From Owenia fusiformis (taxonomy: Eukaryota; Annelida; Polychaeta; Sabellida; Oweniidae), in NCBI GenBank assembly GCA_903813345.2, contig CAIIXF020000001.1, positions 27,391,915 through 27,455,914 on the forward strand: a stretch of 64,000 bases of DNA, read 5' to 3'. How positions within the stretch are numbered: position 1 is the first letter of the stretch; the number at the start of each line of letters is the position of its first letter. The notes under the pieces are model-generated. The model saw nothing but the letters and a program-made list of their open reading frames with translations, was not told the origin of the DNA and did no database searches. The translations under genes and the position numbers were made by a program. Below, piece after piece: positions 11,001 to 19,308 of this stretch.

Positions 11001-14000
11001 ATGCACAATGCACCAGGACTCAAATCCTTAACCAATATACCCAAATAGTTTCAGGGTCAGTTGCTCTTTAGATCTGATTCTACCTCTCAAGAATCCTCCT
11101 AGCTATATATATATATATCTTGACTCAGGATATGAGAGGCGCGTTGAAGTTAATGCTAATCAACCAAAAAGAAATGGAGACCAAGAACTAAGAATGTTGA
11201 TTCGATATTATTCTTACCAGGCCAAGTGCAAGTTGTCCAACCATAATAATAACATGGGGCGGTAATAGACACAGCCTGTAAAACAAATATGGGGTATAAG
11301 CCATAAGGGCGTTTTCAATACTCGGAAGTAACTTCATAAACTAGACGAAAGCGCAGGGAATGATTTCACTACATACCTGCATTAATTAGATAATTAAACA
11401 CATGTGCACTTATTCAAAATTGGATTGAGTATTTTTCGATTTAGTATGTATTCATATTTCTTTTTTTTGTCAACTTATCTACAGACCAATGTCAAAGTCA
11501 TATATAGAATATCATTTAATTTTCTGGGGCTATCATTTTATCCACTCTTGGATATGTGTGCTCACTCATGGACAAAGTATTTGCCTCAGTTGTTAAAATT
11601 GTTTCCAGGCTTAATAAAACCAGAAACATAGAGCCTCGATACTACTTACCGGCGCCACTACATCAATGCAGCTTCCATAGCTTGAATATATATACAGCTG
11701 ATCATCTATATTAGAACCCCCTACAGATATGCTGCAATGACGATTCGAAAAAAAAATTAATTAATCATTTTTGGATTCCCTTTCACATCAGAAGAAAAAC
11801 CAGATAAAACTTCGAAATATAACTTTTGCGTACATATCGGTCAGATTGCCATGGAAGTATACTTTGTTAGAGTTGATCCACTTAAAGGGAAGATATAAAA
11901 CCAAAAAGACATCGTGCGCATTCAAATAAGAAGTGAAGGAATCTAATGCCTTGCCAGATGATATTTGATTTATCTATTGCTAAAAAAATCAATGTGGCAC
12001 ATGTCAATAAAAAGCTATATTTACACTTCTGGAACCATGGCTGGAAAATTCAAGCAAGCATCATGTTGCCAATTTCCCCCAGCAACTGCAGTTGGTATGC
12101 CCTGTAAATGTACGCTGTCAATGCACACCTAGCCATCGGCAACGTACGGTGACATAATATACCGTCGTACACTTTAGATGTACGGTGTCACTATTCTAAC
12201 TGATATGTTTTTGCTAAAATTAAAAAAAATCATAAGTGTACGTTGTTATCTCGATGTACGTTGTCCCATTGAACTTACATATCTGAATTTACATTTAATT
12301 TTTATGTAGACAATGTATTTTTCATAACACTAAGTGGCAGGGGATTAGATTCATTTAAAACTGAAACGGAACAATCCAGTATTACTAGTTCAACTTGACT
12401 GAACTATATTGAGCCTCTGCACTTTCCAGATATAGCATAAACGGGATTTCGAGTCATCTTCGATAAGCCAGTATAGATCTCTCTATGATCTTCTTAAGAT
12501 TATTAAAATTCATAAAAGTGCAACATAACGTAACGTACCGACGCCGAATGGTCAAAGAGGTTGGAAGATAGCACCCCATGGTCAAATATTAATCACCGTA
12601 TCAACACTTTCATAAAATAAAATAGCATTCATCAACAGGTAAAACATCACTTTTACCTGTTTATCTGTACCAGGGATACATGAACATGTTCGTTAAACAT
12701 CACTTGTTACTCATTAAACCCTAATGCGTTTCGAAATTAAATCATTGCATTGTTTACTTTTCAATTATAGGGACAACGTACATTGGAGATGACAACGTAC
12801 ATTTTTGATTTTTTGAATTATACCAAAAACATGAATATTTATAAAACCGTCAACCGTCTTAGAGAAACATGTTCTCATAAAAATATTCGGCACTCTAAGA
12901 CGACAGGGGAGAAAATAAAAAAACACATTTTCCAACCGACCAATTGCAAGGGCAGATTAACAACGAAAAAAAAAATCTGGCACTGCTCGAAAATCTTTTA
13001 AAATAATTAGAAAGGCAAATGTCTTCCAAATCGAATACACACGAAATCAAACATGAAATCCTTCAGGTACTCCTCAAATTAATTTTTGAAAATCACAATC
13101 AACATCATAGTTTTCGCTTCAAATCAATTAATAGTGACACCGTACACCTAAAGTGTACGACGGTATATCTTGTCACTGTACGTTGTCGATGGTTAGGCGT
13201 GCAATCGCTGGTATGTTAAACTAAACGTATTAAGGTATACCATGTAAATATACGTTGTCCGTGGCTGATACGCGAACTATACATATTGAGGTATACCATG
13301 TAAACATATGTTGTAAATTGAGAATACATTAAACTATACGTATTTAGGTATATCATGTAAATGTACGTTCTAAATGGCTGATATGTTAAACTATGCTTCT
13401 AGAGTTGTAAGTGTGGACAATATCTTTGAAATGGCTCCAAAGATAAAAGTTTAGGGATTCAAATCGGATGATTTTTCACCTTTGGAGCATGTTTTTGTAA
13501 AATGACCCTAAAAGCATGACCATTAAAACTCAGTGAAACTTAATAGAAGGAAAGAACATTGAACAAGGTTTGATTGTTTCAAATATGATTTAAAAGAGTA
13601 GTCAGAAAAATCAAGTGGAACACCGTAAATGTGGTTATTTACATAAACATTGCTAACGATGTTTATATCTCTGCATCAAATGTGTTCGAATCTCATGCGA
13701 ATACAAAGATGATCTCTAAGTGGAGGCGTTATACTTACAGCTGTTATTAATCCTTGTACTGTGCTTTTCAGGTACGCTAGATATGTAGCATTGTCATTTT
13801 CATCCCAAACGCTTCCAATGGATATACTACAATATATTTGGAATTTTAACAAGGCACAGGGTGAACAATATCGTACCTAAAATATAGCAGTGTGGGCTTG
13901 TTGACCCAGAAAGCAAAATGGCCGCCGAAAAGTTAATCAGCTCTAGAACCTCTTACCATGTAACATGTGTAAAAATTAGAAGTAAATCCGTTAGGTGGTT

Positions 14001-17000
14001 TTCCTGGAATCGCGATGATAAGATTTATCAAAAAACTTCTAAAATGGCCGCCAGAATGCAAGATGGCCGTCGAAAAGTTAATCAGCTCTAGAACTTCTTA
14101 CCATGTAACATGTGTAAAAATTTGAAGTAATTCTGTTCAGGGGTTTTCCTGGAAACGTGATGACAAGATTTATCTAAAAACTTCCAAAATGGCCACCAGA
14201 ATGAAAGATGGCCGCCGAAAAGTTAATTAGCTCTAGAACTTCATACCATGCAACATGTGTAAAAATTTGAAAGTAAATCCTTTAAGTGGGAATCGCGATG
14301 AATAGAAAATTGAGACGCCGCCCGCGCACCCACTGGCCAAGCTGACGACAATATCGTACCTTTTTAAGTACGATAAAAAGCATAATCTGTGAGTAAATAA
14401 TTTATCTAATTTGATATCATATAGCTTTGCATCTTGTTAAATCATACTGGTAATTGAATGAAGGGGGAGGGGTAGAGGGCGCTGAATCGAAGATCAACAC
14501 ATTTTTGTTTGTTTATCATTATAATTTTCAAACTGCGTGGATAATATGCCCAATATGGTGTCATCCACTTGAAAATGTATTGTTTTAATCTAACTATTGG
14601 AAATAAATAAAATGAATGAAATAAAATAAATAAAATAATTAATGATAATAGGTTTTTATCTCCGGAACTCACTCCACTACCAGAATATCTAAATAAGCAC
14701 AAGTGCCAGAGGAAACTGAAATAAATCAACCGGATTCAACTTACTTTACAACACTCTTCCGGGCTGTTATTCCCACCTGGTTAATCACCCTGTTGATAGC
14801 TGCGACAAACAAACTGAGAAACAAATAATTATCAACGGCCTTAAGTCATGATTGAAACATTTTAAAAAGAATCATTAAAACAGATTTCATCCAGACATTT
14901 TTTTAGATATGTTAAACTATGAATATCTCATTTTAGCTATTTCGTCATTTCCAGAAAGTTAGTGTCCCTTAGATCATTGACTTACGCGTAAGAAGCGAAT
15001 TCATCTTGATCAAATATTCGAATAGCATGTATTTTTGCTCCTGGCGAGACACCAAACTCTCCTCCAATGAGTCCTATAAATAATGATTGATGAAATATAC
15101 AAAATGAATTCATAATAAATAAGGAATAAATATCAGATATTAAAGTTAGAATATCACATTTTTGTAAACTTGATGTTTTAGGTCAATGTTTGGAAGTTTG
15201 CTTTCAGTGCAGTGCGGCGTTCAACTAATTGGCATAATTTGTCACCCTTTGTGTATTGTCGTTAGTGTTTTGCGTAGTGTGCATGATCTTTGTATGGGCC
15301 CAGACGTAAACCGTGTAATATGGATATTAGGCTTTTTCAAATGTATAACCTGGTGTCATTACTTAGTTCTCACCCTGCATATTCAATGGTGTATATTTAA
15401 CGTGTTGAAACGCAGTCATGAGTTAAAATATAAAGTACATGTATACCACCAAATCACCAACCTGCCATTGCAGTTCCATGTCCATTAAAGTACGTAATAT
15501 CAGGAGCACTTGTTTCATCCGTAGACACATAATACTCCTGGAATTAAGATCGATATCATTTTGGCCTAAGGGGTCGTCGTATATAACAACGAAAACAGCA
15601 ACTCCACGGAGAAGCAAATCCCACAGAACAAAACCGTCCATTTATTGTAACTCGCATTTGCTACCATTTGCTCATTTGCACATGTCCCCTTTGGAACTCT
15701 TCCTCTTTATTTTGATACCAAATAATGGCATACTGTGTACCCTAAGACCCAACTCTGGCGTTATTTAGAACAAGATAATAGGTTTTTAAATGGACTCTAC
15801 CTTTTGGCGGATGGATATTGAACCTCACATCTTGAACAGAGCATATGAGCATATCAAATTTGAACAAAATCCATCCACTGGTATTTGAGTTAGAAAAAAG
15901 AATTTAGTCAATTTGAAGCAAGTTAAAAAATACCTTTTGACCTTTTTTGATAGTGTGAAGGTCAAATCTCAAATCTAAAGTCAGATTTGAATTGAAGTCA
16001 GTCTTACAACAGCATTCGTTAAGTTATTGGAAGTTTTAAAAATTTGTTACAGACGCCAACCGCCATCCTCCGACCGTCATCCAAAAAACCGAGGCCATAA
16101 CAATATGTCACCACTTTTTGGTGGTGACATAATGACTAAATTGCCATTCTATAATAGTTTTATTTGTTTAACGTAATGTTTACATGACCAGAATCACCTT
16201 TTTCATGATGAAAATAACATTAGATATGCTGTTCAAAATGGGTATTCCTCCGAAATTGGGCAAAAATTGATAAAAATACAACAACAGAAACATCATTCTT
16301 GATTATTTTTAGCTAGATAAAATTTTGACGGTGTCGAAACTACGTCTAGTATATTATGAATGATTGATAGAACAAATTAAAATGATGGAAAGTCAAAAGA
16401 GAAATCATAGCATTTTGATAGTCTGAACTTGAGTTCTTACCGATGCAACCCCATACTTGTTAAAGGCTGAATGGTTATTATGTATTCCGCTAAAATATAA
16501 GAAAAAACATGTGCATATCATTTTGAGGTACGTGCAATCGTTATTCATTGCCATTTTACATGTATTTTTGTTGTTTTTTCATTATAATTTCTCTTTGTTT
16601 CATTCAGTTTGTTTTATCTCAAGAATATATTTGTAGTATCATAGGGATCTATTCAATTGCATCTTTTCAGCATTAGAGAAGATTTATATTTAATAAAATT
16701 AAATGTGCATTATGGTGATGGACATCTATTTGTGTTTATAAATATTTTGTAGAGGGTACGAGAGTGCATTGTGTCAAACTAATTAACTTAGCCAGATAGT
16801 GAGCGCCCGTCATTCAGTGTCGTTACACAGTTAACATCTTAGACGTTGTTGCCAATTTTGGTGTTAAAGGAAAATCTGTGTCACTCTGTAGTACCAGGTA
16901 ATAGGGAAACAATGCTTTTCAACTCACGTGTCTAAGATGTATACGTCGACCGAATCGAATCCAAGACTTTGATCTACAACATAAATTCAAGTTTTGCTAG

Positions 17001-19308
17001 GTGTTTATCAGTCTCAAGTGTACCCAGACTTATTTTCTGTTTATATATTTTTAGAACGATGAAATCACTGTTTACGACGAATTTCAATTTTTTTTCATTA
17101 CCATATTCATTATAAAATAGATTATTCAACGGTAACTCATCTTGGTCAACCCTGTCCATTGCCTGAAATGAATCATGATCAAATGAATTAAATGTATTAA
17201 CAATATTTACAATACAATACAATACAATATATCGCAGGTAGGCTATTTTTCACATCAGATGTACGTTAAAAAGTAGAAGTATACTCGTCTTTTAAAACCT
17301 CACACAATTTCAAAATTTTAAAAGCGTCCATCTAAGAAAATTCGAATTGTGGCCATTGCGGAATTATCCTAAGACAAGTCCAGCTCTGTATCTCCCGTTC
17401 CAAGATTCTAGGGAAAACGTTGTTCGGTGTAGAAATAGTTCAGCAATTTCATTAGAATAATTCTTTTCAGCGAAACCAACTCACGCGTGCAACTACAGGA
17501 CTGTAAAAAAGTTTAATATCTCAGTCAATTTTCCATATTTCGCCTTAAAATTTCAAAATTATTTAGTTCATCAATGTGAATTTTCTTGTGAAAGTTGTGA
17601 AATCTGCCAGTCAAAAACTAAAGTTCCTTTCAAAGCATGCCCCAAATGTGCACCTCTCCTCTCTATGCACAATTCAATCCGGCGAACAAAGTTGTTGATG
17701 GTCCTCCTTACACATTTCTTTCTGAATGGAGAAGTTTATTCTAAGAACAATTGCTACTGGAGCTTACATCCTCCTGAACAAGTGTTACTGCATCAATTGC
17801 ATTCTGAACAATGCACTGCCTGGGTGGCAAAGAGCAAACATGGAACAATCGGTCCTATTTGGTTCGAAAATAACTGGAGACATGCTATCACCATGAACAA
17901 GGACCAGTGTATTGAAGTTGTCACTAAGTTCTGGAGGTCATTAAGCGCCATAAGGGGCATCTAAGGAGATTGGCAGTGGTTTCAACAAGCCAATACCACC
18001 TCTACACTGCAAATTATATGCTAAAATGGTTGAGGCAATGCCTTGGTGGTCAGCTCATCAGTAGCAGAACTCAAAACATATGGGAAGCTTATTTACCAGA
18101 TCTAAATCGTTCAGATTTTTATCTTTGAAGATTTCTCAATGCACCCCGTATTCTCACTGATATGAAGTTCACGAAACATAGAGAGGCTTTAGCAAATAAA
18201 CGGAAATATTTGAAGGAGAACGGGTTTGAAAATCAGTCAAATTCTTGTTATAGGATAAATTAACAAAGATAAGGATAAGTTTTGGAAATGGGGTCTATAT
18301 CCCTCGGAAAATATGATATCTTACTTGGACCGTCCGGAACCTCAGTGATCGAGATATCAACATTGCCATCATGGTATATCCCATAATAAAAACCACCCAA
18401 AACACAGCTCTCATATATATCTAAGTATGGTAGATCACATTAAATATTTCGAGAAAAAATAGTATCACTGAAAAATACTTTAACATTATATAAAAAGCTT
18501 AACACCATTGGCAGTATTTTCAGATTATTCACAGGTCCGCGCAGTCAACTGGGTAAATCATATTTTGGCATCTACGTGTATGAAAAATAAAATAACACAA
18601 GGTCCTCTAGAATAAAAACATAGAAAGTGAAACAATTTCAGACAAAATACTCTAGTTCAATATAATCCTCAAAGTCATGAACAGTATGTAATAGTGTACT
18701 AACCCAACGATAAGTCACATCTTCCTGGTTGCAAGTCGGTTCACTTAATGGTTCTAATTCTCTATTTGGAAACACATCTATTACAGTCGGATCATTTTAA
18801 GAAGTCTAGATATCTGAAATTATTTGTCAGTGTTCGTATTATGCTCAGAGGAAAATGCAAAGATGTTTTGTGTTCTCCAAAATACGCTCATTGCATATCA
18901 TGATACCTTGTATCTTTGATAAACTAAAACTTACGTTTTATCGGAACATTCGACTAAGTACATTCTGGTTGTCTTGGTGTCATCTATTTTTTGCTTCTGA
19001 CAATATATTTCACGTTGTTTTGTGGGATCACAATTGTATTTCTCAGCCTCTGCTTGTAGAGCTCCATATCTATCAAATGCTACAAGAAAATAACAGTTTT
19101 GTCTGATGTTTTATACACATCATGCTGTTTTCTTCTTCGAGCGTGATGATAATTGATAATAAACTAAATGTGTTTCATTTTTGTATTTTTGTATAATGCA
19201 ATATCGGTGTTAAGGCCAGCGTAAGCAAAATAATTAAAATAAAACCTTGTAAATCATTCAGCGATGCTTCCATGACAACGATATACTGACTGTCTATGTC
19301 CAAACTCC
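5009..19308 (-). CDS. Gene A: subtilisin-like serine protease (peptidase S8 with I9 propeptide)
   Basis: Fifteen minus-strand exons join in consistent phase: 19246-19308, 18935-19079, 18704-18813, 17102-17162, 16928-16973, 16441-16489, 15462-15537, 14986-15073, 14745-14789, 13739-13826, 12025-12101, 11650-11731, 11218-11275, 10555-10580 and 5009-5082. The product has an I9 propeptide, then an S8 domain of the proteinase K/cerevisin style: Asp in YILDTGI, His in NGHGTAMAG, oxyanion Asn in AVAGGN and Ser in PGTSMSTA. Proteases of this family are usually secreted endopeptidases activated by propeptide removal. The signal-peptide exon and a certain C-terminus were not found. The third listed exon has a 2-nt deficit relative to gene B, so the locus may be a pseudogene or may contain an assembly error. 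The introns are crowded with transposable elements. Confidence 0.8.
5379..5422. repeat. Hairpin GTGCAGTG...CACTGCGGC, copy 1
   Basis: CGAACTCCCGTGCAGTG, a short loop, then CACTGCGGCG. A copy in reverse orientation sits at 10466-10505, so this is a dispersed short structured repeat. Confidence 0.5.
6597..6627. repeat. Hairpin ATGTCA...TGACAT, copy 1
   Basis: An imperfect hairpin ending GGTGGTGACATAAT. A better-preserved copy lies at 16101-16132 with the same flank, ATAACAAT, so it is probably the end of a dispersed element. Confidence 0.4.
7369..7782. mobile_element. Foldback element of about 410 bp
   Basis: Long imperfect inverted arms. CACGCGGTACTAACTTCGAC near 7371 matches the reverse complement of GTCGAAGTTAGGACCGCGTG ending near 7779. 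The match continues through TTAATTTGAATTTTTGACCT and GCACCGTTTTTCTTCAAACT, and the centre folds again on CCAGCTGT/ACAGCTGG. It is a non-autonomous palindromic element in the long intron of gene A. Confidence 0.65.
7939..7969 (+). other. Possible first-exon module in left arm of foldback element
   Basis: ATG GCT GAA CTA CTT CCG GG... encodes MAELLPGFEF and is followed in phase 1 by a GTAAGA donor. The mirrored arm has the same arrangement at 8362-8392. Whether it is transcribed or spliced is unknown. Confidence 0.3.
8362..8392 (-). other. Possible first-exon module in right arm of foldback element
   Basis: On the minus strand ATG GCG GAA CTA CTT CCG encodes MAELLPGLGF, also 31 bp, followed by GTAAAA. 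Two of the four codons that differ from the left arm are synonymous, which is suggestive but far too little to prove coding constraint. Confidence 0.28.
9041..9340 (-). other. Open reading stretch with a decayed duplicate
   Basis: An ATG-to-stop stretch of 99 codons beginning MMSDTVRDDFIQQGEIVNYT. A related segment at about 9480-9560 reads SDYIQDDLMQ and then a stop, so the segment is duplicated and one copy is broken. No family is recognised. It lies inside the long gene A intron and may be a repeat. Confidence 0.25.
10466..10505. repeat. Hairpin GCCGCAGTGATATATCACTGCACGG, copy 2
   Basis: Reverse-orientation copy of the 5379-5422 hairpin, sharing CGAACTCCCGTGCAGTG. It lies about 50 bp downstream (minus strand) of the Ser micro-exon. 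Confidence 0.5.
10555..10580 (-). CDS. Gene A 26-bp micro-exon with catalytic Ser
   Basis: The acceptor GTTTTTCAG, 26 bases and the donor ACAGTAAGTAT. With a G from the previous exon it reads GTSMSTAMT. GTSM carries the catalytic serine. The family consensus continues AxP, whereas here it is STA, so the usual Pro is missing. The next exon restores TGAMAAYW in perfect register. Confidence 0.78.
11218..11275 (-). CDS. Gene A exon leading into the Ser motif
   Basis: 58 bp, AVSITAPCYYYGWTTCTWP, with a split Gly codon completed by the micro-exon. Acceptor TGTTTTACAG, donor CCTGGTAAGAA. Confidence 0.78.
11650..11731 (-). CDS. Gene A exon, SSYGxCxDVVAP segment
   Basis: 82 bp reading ISVGGSNIDDQLYIYSSYGS then CIDVVAP. 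This is the region before the substrate-side loop in S8 proteases (SSYGxCVDIxAP). Acceptor TCATTGCAG, donor CCGGTAAGT. Confidence 0.8.
12025..12101 (-). CDS. Gene A exon with oxyanion-hole Asn
   Basis: 77 bp, GIPTAVAGGNWQHDACLNFP then AMVPE. GGN corresponds to the AGN motif whose Asn stabilises the oxyanion, and PAMVPEVISVGGSN matches the following S8 segment. It starts only 21 bp from the end of the TIR element at 12123-13202. Donor GAAGTGTAAAT is used with GT kept in the exon, in phase with the next exon. Confidence 0.77.
12123..13202. mobile_element. Non-autonomous TIR element of 1080 bp
   Basis: 73-bp imperfect terminal inverted repeats at 12123-12195 and 13130-13202, both including ATATACCGTCGTACACTTTA and TGTACGGTGTCACTATT. 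The word TGTACGTTGT recurs internally (near 12235, 12255, 12775, 12790) like subterminal binding sites. AAT borders both ends and could be a 3-bp target duplication. No transposase is recognisable. A fragment of the same repeat is at 42928-42975. Confidence 0.65.
13210..13398. repeat. Short tandem repeat beside the TIR element
   Basis: Three to four degenerate units of about 58 bp containing GGTATACCATGTAAATGTAC and variants. The same word (GGTATGCCCTGTAAATGTAC) covers the acceptor end of the exon at 12025-12101 on the other side of the TIR element. Confidence 0.55.
13739..13826 (-). CDS. Gene A exon, NISIGS segment
   Basis: 88 bp: ISIGSVWDENDNATYLAYLK then STVQGLITA. Acceptor TATATTGTAG, donor GCTGTAAGTAT. 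The length corresponds to the strand and helix before the oxyanion-hole Asn. Confidence 0.76.
13913..14293. repeat. About 150-bp tandem repeat, three units
   Basis: Each unit contains AAGATGGCCGCCGAAAAGTT then AATCAGCTCTAGAAC, ACATGTGTAAAAATT and GGTTTTCCTGGAA. CAATATCGTACCT occurs on both sides (13869 and 14349). It lies in the gene A intron above the exon at 13739-13826. Confidence 0.7.
14745..14789 (-). CDS. Gene A exon, central helix
   Basis: 45 bp, VINQVGITARKSVV plus split codons at both ends. The acceptor is taken at ATCAACAG. An alternative CAG 10 bp upstream would break the phase. It joins the next exon as VVNISIGS, the S8 motif VVNMSLG. Confidence 0.7.
14986..15073 (-). CDS. Gene A exon after the His motif
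   Basis: 88 bp reading LIGGEFGVSPGAKIHAIRIF then DQDEFASY. It matches the S8 segment GVAxxAKIxAVRV that follows the catalytic helix. Acceptor TTATTTATAG, donor CGCGTAAGT. Confidence 0.78.
15462..15537 (-). CDS. Gene A exon with catalytic His
   Basis: 76 bp reading EYYVSTDETSAPDITYFNGH followed by GTAMAG. The NGHGT motif contains the catalytic histidine. Acceptor TTAATTCCAG, donor GCAGGTTGGT; it ends in phase 1 and joins GA of the next exon as Gly. Confidence 0.8.
16101..16132. repeat. Hairpin ATGTCACCAC...GTGGTGACAT, copy 2
   Basis: A perfect 10-bp stem with a six-base loop, TTTTTG. It shares its left flank and stem with the copy at 6597-6627. Confidence 0.55.
16441..16489 (-). CDS. Gene A exon following the Asp motif
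   Basis: 49 bp, GIHNNHSAFNKYGVAS. It completes the DTGI motif and ends in phase 0 at donor TCGGTAAGA. Acceptor TTATATTTTAG. Confidence 0.78.
16928..16973 (-). CDS. Gene A exon with catalytic Asp
   Basis: 46 bp reading QSLGFDSVDVYILDT, which continues into Gly of the next exon to give YILDTGI. The Asp of this motif is the catalytic aspartate of S8 proteases. Acceptor TTATGTTGTAG, donor ACACGTGAGT. Confidence 0.8.
17102..17162 (-). CDS. Gene A exon: entry to catalytic domain
   Basis: The acceptor TGATTCATTTCAG precedes AMDRVDQDELPLNNLFYNEY. This matches the S8 lead-in WGLDRIDQxxLPLN. Phase 0 to phase 1, donor GGTAATG. Confidence 0.75.
17650..18245 (+). pseudogene. Decayed Tc1/mariner-superfamily transposase remnant
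   Basis: Translated pieces in order: AWVAKSKHGTIGPIWFENNW, a MNKDQCIEVVTKFW segment, WFQQ, LISSRTQNIWEAYLPDLNRS then DFYL. These match the second half of IS630/Tc1/mariner transposases (GIIGPYFFED, YxEMLxxFF, WFQQDGAxxHT, WPPxSPDLxPxDFFLWG). In the QQD motif the catalytic Asp is lost, and stops interrupt the frame. It sits in a gene A intron and cannot be active. Confidence 0.7.
18327..18400 (-). other. Exon-like open stretch, not placed in gene A
   Basis: Minus-strand codons read FYYGIYHDGNVDISITEVPD before a GTAAGA donor. Its phase does not fit between the 18704-18813 and 17102-17162 exons, which already join correctly as RW-AMDRVDQ. It could be an unrelated coincidence or a cassette exon. 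Confidence 0.2.
18704..18813 (-). pseudogene. Gene A exon: end of I9 propeptide, with a frameshift
   Basis: The acceptor is ATAATTTCAG and the donor TGGGTTAGT. The first six codons read YLDFLK in the frame set by the previous exon. From 18794 downward DPTVIDVFPNRELEPLSEPT and CNQEDVTYRW continue in another frame, which is the one joining the next exon correctly. The shift falls at a T4 run on the plus strand (18795-18798). The exon is 110 bp against 112 bp in gene B, consistent with two missing bases. Confidence 0.6.
18935..19079 (-). CDS. Gene A exon: middle of I9 propeptide
   Basis: 145 bp between acceptor TTTTCTTGTAG and donor AAAACGTAAGTTT. It includes EAEKYNCDPTKQREIYC and TTRMYLVECSDKT. 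Length, phase (1 to 2) and spacing match exon 1548-1692 of gene B. Confidence 0.68.
19246..19308 (-). CDS. Gene A exon: start of I9 propeptide
   Basis: The acceptor CGTTTCAG precedes GGAGTTTGGAC. It reads SLDIDSQYIVVMEASLNDLQ, which fits the first strand and helix of I9 domains. The donor, CAAG then GTTTTA, is weak. It enters in phase 1, so a signal-peptide exon should lie upstream (above 19308); I could not identify it. Confidence 0.62.

Noticed and set aside
14745-14799. Acceptor at 14799 giving a 55-bp protease exon (INRVINQVG)
   Set aside because: It would need the previous exon to end in phase 1, but that exon ends in phase 2; the acceptor at 14789 fits.
15540-15625. Minus-strand VAVFVVIYDDPLGQNDIDLN as the catalytic Asp region of the protease
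   Set aside because: It is not in frame with the GHGT exon and there is no donor between them; the 16928-16973 and 16441-16489 exons supply YILDTGI in correct phase, so this is intron.
16101-16132. Hairpin followed by T-rich sequence as a rho-independent terminator
   Set aside because: The context is eukaryotic and the hairpin belongs to a dispersed repeat.
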